16,502 nt of DNA from Candidatus Omnitrophota bacterium (GCA_023246985.1 JAHFHJ010000016.1:1-16502), one strand, 5' to 3'; positions 6,665 through 13,388 are shown, counted from the stretch's first letter. The notes: generated from the sequence alone by a model not told the origin. Translations and numbers: made by a program.

Positions 6665-6693
6665 GGAACACCTCCGTTTTGATTGTTGGCGAA

Positions 6694-6722
6694 AGGGTAG
6701 CATAAATATGATTTATTGTCAA
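6694..6722 (-). promoter_or_regulatory. Promoter for the ComEA-like gene
   Basis: On the minus strand a consensus TTGACA, a 17-nt spacer and TACCCT with an extended TGC. The GCGAAA half-site found in the divergent regulator promoter also occurs at 6689-6694, overlapping this -10. Confidence 0.55.
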
Positions 6723-6776
6723 TATTGAATTTAAATAATATCATAAACCTTTTTATTCATTATCGTTATATTAAGC

Positions 6777-6804
6777 TTGACGCGAAAAATCTTTCGCTTA
6801 GAAT
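6777..6804 (+). promoter_or_regulatory. Promoter of the XRE-cupin gene with built-in operator-like inverted repeat
   Basis: TTGACG (6777-6782), a 16-nt spacer and TAGAAT (6799-6804). The spacer holds a perfect inverted repeat, GCGAAA-aatc-TTTCGC, at 6782-6797. Placement between -35 and -10 in front of a helix-turn-helix gene is the classic arrangement for autorepression. The -10 ends 6 nt before the ATG, so the predicted start coincides with the start codon. Confidence 0.65.
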
Positions 6805-6810
6805 ACGGCC

Positions 6811-7365
6811 ATGTTAAAGAATCTGGGTCAACGCATGCGAACGCTTCGGAAAGAAAAAGCGCTTACGCTGGTCGAGATTTCCCAAAAGACCGGTATCGCC
6901 CAGGCCACCCTCTCCCGAATTGAGACCGGCACTATGATCGGAACGGTCGAATCCCACGAGAAGGTCGCCGAAGCGCTCGGCATCGGTCTCGCGGAACTTT
7001 ATTCCGGGGTCGACCGCCGTTACGAGCAGATCAGCCATCAAAGCAAGGAAGCGCGCGCGGCCACGCATCACTCCAAAGACGTCCATGTGGAAGTCCTCAC
7101 GCAGGAAAGCTCCAAGAAAAAGATCACTCCCCTTCTTTTGACACTCCAGGGTGGCGGCAAGACGGAGAAAGAACACAATGAGCGCGGCGTGGAAAAATTC
7201 GTGTGGGTGATTGACGGGCATGTCAAGATCAAGCTCGAAAATCAGGAATACGATCTCAAAACGCAGGAAACCCTCTACTTTGACGCCTCGTTCCCCCATC
7301 AGATCGTCAACGAGGGTCAGAAAACCGCCAAGGTTTTCATCGCAGTCTCTCCTTCAAAGATCTGA
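6811..7365 (+). CDS. XRE-family transcriptional regulator with C-terminal cupin domain
   Basis: 184 residues. The N-terminal helix-turn-helix spans about residues 5-65 (LGQRMRTLRKEKALTLVEIS, recognition helix in KTGIAQATLSRIETG), followed by a linker and a cupin_2-like beta barrel at about 110-182 (EHNERGVEKFVWVIDGHVKI, YFDASFPHQIVNEG). This HTH-cupin architecture is shared by small-molecule-sensing regulators such as PuuR and SutR; the ligand here is unknown. It is the only clear plus-strand gene, divergent from the ComEA-like gene. No Shine-Dalgarno sequence precedes the ATG and the -10 is 6 nt away, so translation is probably leaderless. An inverted repeat in the promoter suggests self-regulation. 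Start is further supported by homology beginning at once. Confidence 0.92.
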   Translation: MLKNLGQRMRTLRKEKALTLVEISQKTGIAQATLSRIETGTMIGTVESHEKVAEALGIGLAELYSGVDRRYEQISHQSKEARAATHHSKDVHVEVLTQESSKKKITPLLLTLQGGGKTEKEHNERGVEKFVWVIDGHVKIKLENQEYDLKTQETLYFDASFPHQIVNEGQKTAKVFIAVSPSKI

Positions 7366-7429
7366 CCTGCCTTCCGGCAAGCAAACTCCGAGATCCAAAT
7401 CACAAGCTTCAAATAAATCCCAAAAACCA

Positions 7430-7516
7430 ACTACCCCCAACTTTGAATTTTTTTACATCAATGGTAGTTGGGGTTGCCCCAATTTCAACTTCGTTAAAAT
7501 TGATAGGTATTGGGAC
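7430..7516. repeat. 87-bp dispersed intergenic repeat, copy B
   Basis: Same orientation as copy A at 2149-2235, with two differences in 87 positions. It lies between the convergent XRE-cupin and cutA genes, starting 65 nt after the regulator stop. The remainder of 7366-7641 holds degenerate period-7 sequence: CAAATCA, CAAGCTT and CAAATAA at about 7395-7417, and the partly inverted TTTTGGATTTGGAGATTG near 7563. The element therefore sits between two such arrays. No coding sequence is evident in this gap. Confidence 0.9.
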
Positions 7517-7528
7517 CAACAATATCCA

Positions 7529-7544
7529 AACCCAGACATGGGTT
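7529..7544. other. Small perfect hairpin beside repeat copy B
   Basis: AACCCA-gaca-TGGGTT, 6-bp stem and 4-nt loop, 12 nt beyond the end of copy B and absent from copy A. No T-tract follows directly. It may belong to the intergenic structure after the XRE-cupin gene. Confidence 0.35.
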
Positions 7545-7641
7545 ATCGGAATTTTAAAATCGTTTTGGATTTGGAGATTGTTTCTCGGAATTTTTTCTTA
7601 GACGGGATCGCCGCACCCTTCAAAACAGAGCTCGCGAGGAT

Positions 7642-7962
7642 CTAAAATGCGGTCCCTTCCGCAGAGATCCAATCAAGGTAGGATTTGCTGCCTTTTGTGA
7701 TGGGCAGGCAAACGATCTCGGGGACTTCATAAGGATGATATTTGAGAAGTGTTTTTTCGACCTTCCCGTAGCCGGAAGACGGGGTTTTGATGAGGAGGAG
7801 GACTTCCTTGGAGGTTTCTTTTTTGCCGCGCCAACGGTAATGGGACTCGATACCGGGAAGAAGCTGCACGCAAGCGGCGAGCCGCTTGGAAACTAAAAGG
7901 CCCGCCAACTGGCGGGCCTTTTTAATATTGGGAGCCGTGGAAATAATACAGCAGTAGGACAC
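7642..7962 (-). CDS. cutA: CutA1-type divalent cation tolerance protein
   Basis: 106 residues, the usual length of this trimeric, ferredoxin-like-fold family. Characteristic stretches are IISTAPNIKKARQLAGLLVS, KRLAACVQLLPGIESHYRW, EVLLLIKT, HPYEVPEIVCLPI (about 76-88) and YLDWI near the C-terminus. CutA was named for copper tolerance in E. coli, but its molecular role remains uncertain. The start is GTG at 7960-7962, 7 nt after the DUF2582 stop, which suggests translational coupling. Codons about 14-23 form a perfect GC-rich hairpin flanked by A and T runs; see the 7895-7923 entry. It is convergent with the XRE-cupin gene. Confidence 0.93.
   Translation of the reverse strand: MSYCCIISTAPNIKKARQLAGLLVSKRLAACVQLLPGIESHYRWRGKKETSKEVLLLIKTPSSGYGKVEKTLLKYHPYEVPEIVCLPITKGSKSYLDWISAEGTAF
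7895..7923 (+). terminator. Perfect terminator-shaped hairpin inside the cutA coding sequence
   Basis: AAAAGGCCCGCC and GGCGGGCCTTTT are exact complements around AACT, followed on the plus strand by a run of five T and AATATT. The structure is near-symmetric, so on the minus strand it also ends in TTTT. It could stop plus-strand transcripts running out of the XRE-cupin gene, or attenuate cutA. The residues it encodes fit the CutA family, so it is genuine coding DNA. Confidence 0.6.
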
Positions 7963-7969
7963 GCTTCTA

Positions 7970-8173
7970 TTACTTGCGGTTAAGCGTCGCCGTATAACCG
8001 CTTTCGGGAGTCCCCAAGGTCACATGGCCTTCGCGGGCGAGCCAACCGAGGCTCATCAGCACAAGTTCGCGGGGACGCTTCAATTTCCTGGTCAACTCCT
8101 CCGCGGTAGCACTTTGCTTTTCATCGAGAAAGTGCCAAATCTCTCCGGCGACAATTCCAATTTCCATGATCAT
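7970..8173 (-). CDS. DUF2582-type winged helix-turn-helix protein
   Basis: 67 residues starting at the ATG at 8171-8173, chosen because AAAAGGAG lies 8 nt upstream; an upstream in-frame start adds 19 unlikely residues. The pattern GIVAGEIWHFLDEK, SATAEELTRKLK, LVLMSLGWLAREGHVTL fits the small winged-helix family PF10771 as I know it. The family is thought to bind DNA but its role is unknown to me. The whole spacer between ribosome-binding site and start is a run of eight C. It is followed after 7 nt by cutA, and uvrA ends 81 nt upstream; that gap (8174-8254) is AT-rich with no clear terminator. Confidence 0.82.
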   Translation of the reverse strand: MIMEIGIVAGEIWHFLDEKQSATAEELTRKLKRPRELVLMSLGWLAREGHVTLGTPESGYTATLNRK

Positions 8174-8254
8174 GGGGGGGGCTCCTTTTGAAACCGAATT
8201 TTTATCAAACGAACATGCATAATATAACAAAAGATGCCTTTGTTTAAAAGAACT

Positions 8255-11044
8255 TTATTGTATCTTATCGGCCCCTGTCCCGAGAATTTTCTGAAGGAAC
8301 TGTCCCGTATAGGAGCCCGGGACCTCCGCGACTTCCTCGGGGGATCCCGAGGCCACGATCCGCCCTCCTTCTTTTCCGCCCTCGGGCCCGAGATCGATCA
8401 CATAATCCGCCGTTTTGATCACATCCAGATGATGTTCGATCACGACCACCGTATTGCCCTGACTCCGCAGATCAAAAAGTGCCTTCAAAAGATGCCGAAT
8501 ATCTCCAAAGTGAAGGCCCGTCGTGGGTTCATCCAGTAGATAAAGTGTCCGGCCCGTGGCTTTTTTGATCAGCTCCGCCGCAATCTTGATGCGCTGCGCT
8601 TCCCCGCCCGAAAGCGTGGTGGAAGATTGCCCGAGCTTCACATAACCCAACCCGACCGCCTCAAGAACCTCCAGGCGCTCGCGGATCACGGAGAGCTTAT
8701 TGAAAAATTCGAGTGCCTCCCGAACCGAAAGATCCAGCACCTCCGCGATGTTTTTGCCCTGATAACGGACCTCGAGCGTCGGCTCGTTGTAGCGTTTGCC
8801 GCGGCAGGATTCACACACCACAAAAAGGTCCGGCATAAAACTCATTTCAAGCTTCTCCGAACCGGCCCCGCGGCAATTCTCGCATCGTCCGCCCTTAAGA
8901 TTGAAGCTGAACCTCGACTGGGAATAACGCCGAAGCTTTGAGAGTTCAAGATCGCCGTAGAGTTTTCGGATGGAACCGAAAATATCCGTGTAGGTCGCGG
9001 GATTAGAACGCGGCGTGCGGCCGATCGGAGCCTGATCGATTTCGATAATCTTATCGATCCGCTCCGCGCCCTCGAGCGCTCCGAACACGCCGACCTTGTA
9101 TTGCGTTTTCCAGATCCGGTTGTGAAGTTCTTTATAAAGAATGTCATGAACGAGCGTGCTCTTTCCCGACCCCGAAACGCCGGTCACGCAGATGAAAAGG
9201 CCCAGCGGAAAATCCGCGTCGATGTTTTTCAGGTTGTGCTCACGGCATCCTCGGACCGTAAGTTTCGGGGCATTACGCCAGTCCTTGCGCGACGAGGGCA
9301 CCTCGATTGAAAGCTTCCCTGAAAGATATTGGAGCGTGAGCGACCCGGGACAATTTCTCAGCTCCGCAAGCTTTCCCTGCGCGACGATCTCGCCGCCTTC
9401 GATCCCCGCGCCCGGCCCGAGATCGATCAAATAATCCGCCCGACGGATCGTCTCCTCATCATGTTCCACCACCAGCACCGTGTTCTTAAGATCCCGCAAT
9501 TTTTCCAAAGCATCCAGCAATTTACCGTTGTCGCGCGGATGGAGCCCGATACTCGGCTCGTCCAACACATAGAGCACTCCCGTCAACCCCAGGCCGATCT
9601 GAGCCGCAAGCCGGATACGCTGAAGCTCCCCGCCGGCCAGCGTCGCGACCGTCCGATCGAGCGTCAAATATCCCAATCCGATGTTCCAAAGAAATGACAG
9701 CCGCTCGCGAACCTCCCGGAGAATGGGGTCCGCAACCACTTTTTGAGTTCCGGAAAATACCATCCTCCCGAAAAACGGGACCGCTTCTTCGATCGGAAGT
9801 GCCGTGACTTCCGCGATATTTTTTTCCGCGATCAGAACCGCCAGACTTTCCTTACGAAGCCGCTTGCCCGCGCATTCCGGACATTCCTCTTCGCGCAGGA
9901 ATTTACGAACCTTCGCGCGCACCTCTTCGGAATTCGTTTCATGGAAAAGCCGCTCCCACTCCTCCACAAGACCGGAGATGTCCCCGTCCCCGAGGAAGAG
10001 CGCCTCTTGGGCGTCTCCCGGCCAATCCCGGTACGGCGTATCCCATTCAAAATTATATTTCTGCGTCAGATCATGCAGAATGTCTTCAAAGAAATATTGA
10101 TTGAATGAGAAAAAGACATCCTTATTCAGCGCGCTCATGAGAGGCTTGCCCGGTGAGGCGATCACGCCTTTTGTAAAGATCCTGGAAAGCTTCCCAAGTC
10201 CTTTGCAACGCGGACAAGCGCCATAGGGACTGTTGAAGGAGAACATGTTGGGCGTAAGATCCGGCAAACTGATCCGGCACTTGGCGCAGGTCTTGGAGGT
10301 GGAAAAGAAATGAGGGACTGACCCCTTTTGCTTCTCGAGGATCGCGACATGACCCTGGGTGAAATCCAGAGCGCAGAGGAAAGAATTCCTGAAACGCTTA
10401 TCGTCGCTTTTCCGCGGCGTCAGCTCGTCCATCATAATTTCAATATCGTGGCGGAAAGACTTCCGGAGTTTCATGTCCGGCTTAAGGAGCTTCACGATCC
10501 CGTCGATGCGTGCCCGGTCAAAACCTTTTTTGAGCGAATCCTGGAAGAGTTTTTGGAATTCTCCTTTTCGCCCGCGCACAAGCGGCGCCAGGATCTGCAC
10601 TTCTCGCCCCGCGAAACGCTCCAGGAGATCCTTAAAAAGCTCCTCGCGGGTGTGGCTTTGAAGCAGTGCGTGGCAGGAAGGACAATGCGGCGTCCCGACT
10701 TTTGCAAAAAGAAGCCTCAAGAAATCATAGAGCTCGGTCACCGTCGCGACGGTAGATCGCGGATTATGCGTGGTGGAACGCTGTTCGATCGCGATCGCCG
10801 GTGAAAGGCCCGAGAGATGATCGACCTCGGGCTTCTTGAGCTTTTCGAGGAATTGCTTGGCGTACGAAGAAAGGCTTTCGAGATAGCGACGCTGGCCCTC
10901 CGCGTAAAGGGTATCAAACGCGAGCGAGGACTTTCCAGAACCGGAAAGACCGGTGATTACGATAAACTTGTTGCGGGGGATCTTCAGCGAAAGATTCTTG
11001 AGGTTGTGCTCTCTGGCTCCGCGAACCTCGATGAACTCCTCCAT
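8255..11044 (-). CDS. uvrA: UvrABC excinuclease subunit A
   Basis: Damage-recognition ATPase of nucleotide excision repair; its dimer finds distorted DNA and loads UvrB. At 929 residues the length is normal. Two ABC modules are present: Walker A GLSGSGKS at 32-39 and GVSGSGKS at 622-629, signatures LAGGE at 469-473 and LSGGE at 811-815, Walker B LYVLDEP at 491-497 and LYLLDEP at 834-840. Zinc-module cysteines are C253/C256/C277/C280 and C721/C724/C744/C747, with further CxxC pairs at 121-124 and 388-391. The first signature has Ala in place of the usual Ser. The ATG at 11042-11044 has GGAG 8 nt upstream. It starts 14 nt after nadX, so it is probably the last large gene of the dapL operon. Confidence 0.98.
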   Translation of the reverse strand: MEEFIEVRGAREHNLKNLSLKIPRNKFIVITGLSGSGKSSLAFDTLYAEGQRRYLESLSSYAKQFLEKLKKPEVDHLSGLSPAIAIEQRSTTHNPRSTVATVTELYDFLRLLFAKVGTPHCPSCHALLQSHTREELFKDLLERFAGREVQILAPLVRGRKGEFQKLFQDSLKKGFDRARIDGIVKLLKPDMKLRKSFRHDIEIMMDELTPRKSDDKRFRNSFLCALDFTQGHVAILEKQKGSVPHFFSTSKTCAKCRISLPDLTPNMFSFNSPYGACPRCKGLGKLSRIFTKGVIASPGKPLMSALNKDVFFSFNQYFFEDILHDLTQKYNFEWDTPYRDWPGDAQEALFLGDGDISGLVEEWERLFHETNSEEVRAKVRKFLREEECPECAGKRLRKESLAVLIAEKNIAEVTALPIEEAVPFFGRMVFSGTQKVVADPILREVRERLSFLWNIGLGYLTLDRTVATLAGGELQRIRLAAQIGLGLTGVLYVLDEPSIGLHPRDNGKLLDALEKLRDLKNTVLVVEHDEETIRRADYLIDLGPGAGIEGGEIVAQGKLAELRNCPGSLTLQYLSGKLSIEVPSSRKDWRNAPKLTVRGCREHNLKNIDADFPLGLFICVTGVSGSGKSTLVHDILYKELHNRIWKTQYKVGVFGALEGAERIDKIIEIDQAPIGRTPRSNPATYTDIFGSIRKLYGDLELSKLRRYSQSRFSFNLKGGRCENCRGAGSEKLEMSFMPDLFVVCESCRGKRYNEPTLEVRYQGKNIAEVLDLSVREALEFFNKLSVIRERLEVLEAVGLGYVKLGQSSTTLSGGEAQRIKIAAELIKKATGRTLYLLDEPTTGLHFGDIRHLLKALFDLRSQGNTVVVIEHHLDVIKTADYVIDLGPEGGKEGGRIVASGSPEEVAEVPGSYTGQFLQKILGTGADKIQ

Positions 11045-11058
11045 GCGAGGAACTCCGT

Positions 11059-11874
11059 TTAGGTCCCGACGCGGACGGAGGCAAAAGCTTTTTTGAGCGT
11101 CGCGATCGCCGAAAGAATGGCGAGATAGCTTGTCTTGGGATTTCCGGGCGCGGGTCGGTTTTGCGTCACCGTCGTGAAAGTCCCGAAATCTCCTTCCACG
11201 AGGATCTCGTGCCGATTGCCCTTGTACGCCAGTGAAGTCCAGATCTCCACCCGGGTGCGCTCGGGACCGATCCCCGCAAGACTCAGGACGGCCGCGACAT
11301 TGATGTTCTGAGGGAAATTTTCAATGGCTTCCGCCGCAGTCCCGCAAAAAATCCGCCGCTCTTCAGAGAATTTCTTAAGCGCAGGAAATTTCTTTTTCAG
11401 GAAATAAGCAGCCCCCATCAGCGCCTCGGGGGGTTTGCGCGTGATCAGGCGAACTTTCCGGATGCGGCCGTTCGCGGCGGCCAGCACTCCGTCCACGCCC
11501 GTAATCGCGCCGGAGGGACAAAAGATCCGGACGCGGTTTTTTTTGAAAAGTTCGGTGACCTGCGGCTGGAGCAACCCTCCCACGCTCATGATCAGGACCT
11601 TTTTATTCCATTTGCAGGCGAGCTTGATAACCTGCGCGGCGACCTTCGGCGAAGCGGCCTCGATGATCAGATCCGAACGGCGAACCAGCTCGATTAAAGA
11701 AACCAGGCGGGCGTGAACCCGATATTTTTTTTGGAGCGCGGCGGCTTTTTCTTTGTGCTTTTCACAAAGGAACCGAAGCTGCGCGTCCGCCTTCAGCGTG
11801 GTGACCACCGCCTGCGCAAGCGCGGACCCGATCGTTCCGCCTCCGATGATTCCGACTTTGATTTTTTTTTTCAT
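11059..11874 (-). CDS. nadX: L-aspartate dehydrogenase
   Basis: NAD(P)-dependent enzyme that interconverts L-aspartate and iminoaspartate/oxaloacetate plus ammonia. 271 residues, typical length. The N-terminal Rossmann fold begins KVGIIGGGTIGSALAQ (glycines at 11-13 and 16). Family stretches are CPSGAITGVDGV (119-130), GTAAEAIENFPQNINVAAVL (178-197), NRHEI with the presumed catalytic His222, and NRPAPGNPKTSYLA near the C-terminus. In Thermotoga the enzyme starts NAD synthesis; here no nadA or nadC is near. The start codon overlaps the panD stop by one base (TAATG), so it is translationally coupled to aspartate decarboxylase. Ten consecutive A follow the ATG. Supplying aspartate for beta-alanine is a plausible but inferred role. 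Confidence 0.93.
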   Translation of the reverse strand: MKKKIKVGIIGGGTIGSALAQAVVTTLKADAQLRFLCEKHKEKAAALQKKYRVHARLVSLIELVRRSDLIIEAASPKVAAQVIKLACKWNKKVLIMSVGGLLQPQVTELFKKNRVRIFCPSGAITGVDGVLAAANGRIRKVRLITRKPPEALMGAAYFLKKKFPALKKFSEERRIFCGTAAEAIENFPQNINVAAVLSLAGIGPERTRVEIWTSLAYKGNRHEILVEGDFGTFTTVTQNRPAPGNPKTSYLAILSAIATLKKAFASVRVGT

Positions 11875-12227
11875 TATTTCTTCACGATTCTGTTTTTGCG
11901 GTCCACGTGAACGATCTTGGGCCGATGCTTCCGGGCCTCGGCGTCCGTCAGCACCGCGAAAGTCAGGATGATCACAATGTCCCCCGCTTTGCCGTGCTTG
12001 GCCGCGCCGCCGTTCAGGCAGATCACCCCCGACCTTGCGGGTCCCGGGATCGCATAACTTTCAATGCGGGAGCCGTTATTAAGATTCGCGATCAGGACCT
12101 TTTCGTGCGGAAGAATGTCGGCGGCTGCCATCAGTTTTTTGTCGATCGTAATGCTTCCGGGATAATCAATGCACGCCTCGGTCACAGTCACGCGGTGAAT
12201 CTTTCCATTGAGCATTTGTCTTAACAT
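11874..12227 (-). CDS. panD: Aspartate 1-decarboxylase proenzyme
   Basis: Pyruvoyl-dependent enzyme that makes beta-alanine for pantothenate. 117 residues. The self-cleavage site Gly24-Ser25 is at exactly the E. coli position (DYPGSITID); Ser25 becomes the pyruvoyl group. Other conserved positions also match E. coli numbering: Lys9, Tyr22, Arg54, Tyr58 and Asn72. VGDIVII-like AGDIVIILTF and the EARKHRPKIVHVD tail follow. The ATG at 12225-12227 has no Shine-Dalgarno sequence; the last unit of a long heptamer array runs straight into it. It overlaps nadX by one base and lies in the same operon as panC, supplying that enzyme's substrate. Confidence 0.97.
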   Translation of the reverse strand: MLRQMLNGKIHRVTVTEACIDYPGSITIDKKLMAAADILPHEKVLIANLNNGSRIESYAIPGPARSGVICLNGGAAKHGKAGDIVIILTFAVLTDAEARKHRPKIVHVDRKNRIVKK

Positions 12228-12230
12228 AAG

Positions 12231-12279
12231 TCTTCAGTCCTCAGCATTCAGTTATCAGTTTTTAGATATCCGCTATCGG
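12231..12279. repeat. Heptamer array leading into the panD start (7 x 7 nt)
   Basis: On the minus strand seven units follow without a gap: CCGATAG, CGGATAT, CTAAAAA, CTGATAA, CTGAATG, CTGAGGA, CTGAAGA (consensus CTGANNN), then CTTATG, which contains the panD start codon. It is inverted relative to the short array on the panC stop codon. Its first unit overlaps the stop of the small ORF at 12273-12392. Confidence 0.8.
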
Positions 12280-12392
12280 CTTCTTTTTAAAGCCCGACGA
12301 CACGGCAGCCACTTCATCAGAATCCGCCAAACAATTTTTCTTTTTCGGAAGAGGAACCATAACCAAGCCGGTTCGAGTTCTTCATGCCACAC
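12273..12392 (-). CDS. Candidate 39-residue Trp-rich basic small protein
   Basis: A GTG-initiated frame in the 224-bp panC-panD gap (12228-12451). The product begins MWHEELEPAWLWFLFRKRK and continues IVWRILMKWLPCRRALKRSR. It has five Trp and eleven Arg/Lys in 39 residues, an acidic N-terminal patch followed by a hydrophobic-cationic helix, and would probably be membrane-active or membrane-bound. No Shine-Dalgarno sequence is visible, and the frame is closed by a TGA two codons before the GTG. I cannot name a family. The composition is unusual for random DNA, which is why I list it. In a neighbouring frame the 3' end reads GFKKKPIADI, so the true C-terminus might differ by a frameshift. Confidence 0.4.
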   Translation of the reverse strand: MWHEELEPAWLWFLFRKRKIVWRILMKWLPCRRALKRSR

Positions 12393-12445
12393 ATGAGTTC
12401 ACAATCAGATCTCAGGAAAATATCCAAAAATCTTTTGAATACGGC

Positions 12446-12466
12446 CGCTGACTACTGACGGCTGGC
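12446..12466. repeat. Short heptamer array on the panC stop codon
   Basis: Plus-strand units CGCTGAC, TACTGAC and a decayed GGCTGGC; the panC TAG stop (12452-12454) lies inside. On the mRNA, UCAGUAGUCAG can pair with CUGAUAACUGA in the array before panD at 10 of 11 positions, counting one G-U. Confidence 0.6.
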
Positions 12467-13345
12467 CCGAATTATAACATTATCGATCAGCCTTGTCTTG
12501 CCGACAAAACAGGCCGTAAGCGCCGCCATTTCCCGCCGTCGCTTGGTGACCGGCATAAGCGTCACGGGATCCACGATCTCAAAATATTGAACCCGGTCCA
12601 CGATCCTTTTCAGTTCCCGGATCGCCCGGGCTTTTAAACTCGCGATCGTTCCCTTCCGGTTTAAAAGATCTTGTCGAAATTTCTTAAGCGCTTTCGGAAT
12701 CGCCCGCGCGCGCCGCCGCTCTTCAGGACTGAGGTACTGGTTCCTGGAACTCATGGCAAGCCCATCCTTCTCCCGTACCGTGGGCATCACCCGAATCCGA
12801 ACGGCCAGACCCAGATCCCTGACAAGCCGGCCGAGCACCGCGGTCTGCTGATAATCCTTGGCGCCGAGATAAAGACGGCAAGGTCCGATGATATCCAGAA
12901 GTTTCGTGATCACGATCATCACGCCGCGGAAATGCCCGGGACGAAATTTTCCGCAAAGACGCCGGCTTAGGGACGAATCCGCTTTTTCCGCCGTCGGACG
13001 GGACCCCGTCAGAGGCGGCGGCGCCGGCAAGGATCCGTCCCCTCGCGGATATATGCCGCGGACCGTTGGGCAAAAAAGATAATCGACCTTAAGCGGTTGG
13101 AGTAATTTTCGATCGGTGCCAAGCGCGCGCGGATATTTCGCGTAATCTTCCTTCGGGCCGAATTGTTTAGGATTCACAAAAATACTTACGACCGTGACAT
13201 CGTTCTCGCGGTTTGCGGCGCGCACAAGCGAAAGATGCCCTCCGTGAAGCGCTCCCATCGTCGGGATGAATCCGATACTTCGTCCCTTGCGTCTTTCTTG
13301 TTTCAGAATCGCTTGAAGTTTTTTGGGATCTCGCATGAGTTTCAT
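12452..13345 (-). CDS. panC: Pantothenate synthetase
   Basis: ATP-dependent ligase joining pantoate and beta-alanine to pantothenate. 297 residues from the ATG at 13343-13345 (MKLMRDPKKLQ), which fits the family N-terminus better than a TTG five codons earlier; neither has a good ribosome-binding site. Nucleotidyl-transfer motifs are PTMGALHGGHLSL (28-40; HIGH-type His34 and His37), VNPKQFGPKEDYAKYPR, RPGHFRGV (135-142), GAKDYQQTAVLGRLVRDL and REKDGLAMSSRN (191-202). Between IYPRG and RPGHFRGV there is a Pro-rich stretch of low complexity (about residues 103-128), some 12 residues longer than in E. coli and replacing a conserved strand. Neighbours are folK upstream and panD downstream. Confidence 0.96.
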   Translation of the reverse strand: MKLMRDPKKLQAILKQERRKGRSIGFIPTMGALHGGHLSLVRAANRENDVTVVSIFVNPKQFGPKEDYAKYPRALGTDRKLLQPLKVDYLFCPTVRGIYPRGDGSLPAPPPLTGSRPTAEKADSSLSRRLCGKFRPGHFRGVMIVITKLLDIIGPCRLYLGAKDYQQTAVLGRLVRDLGLAVRIRVMPTVREKDGLAMSSRNQYLSPEERRRARAIPKALKKFRQDLLNRKGTIASLKARAIRELKRIVDRVQYFEIVDPVTLMPVTKRRREMAALTACFVGKTRLIDNVIIRASRQ

Positions 13346-13346
13346 A

Positions 13347-13381
13347 ATGGCAAGTGTCAAGCGATAAGCGGTAGGCGTTAC
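13347..13381. repeat. Heptamer array before panC (5 x 7 nt)
   Basis: Plus-strand units ATGGCAA, GTGTCAA, GCGATAA, GCGGTAG and GCGTTAC follow without a gap (consensus GCGNTAA, decaying toward panC). It ends one base before the panC ATG and lies where a ribosome-binding site should be. Confidence 0.75.
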
Positions 13382-13388
13382 GTTTTTC

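Noticed and set aside
7211..7645. 144-codon plus-strand frame starting inside the XRE-cupin gene and crossing repeat copy B
   Set aside because: The first half is out of frame with the cupin domain and the rest is repeat and low-complexity intergenic DNA.
8174..8254. Promoter for the DUF2582-cutA pair
   Set aside because: AT-rich hexamers such as TATATT occur, but no -35 with proper spacing stands out; transcription may continue from uvrA.
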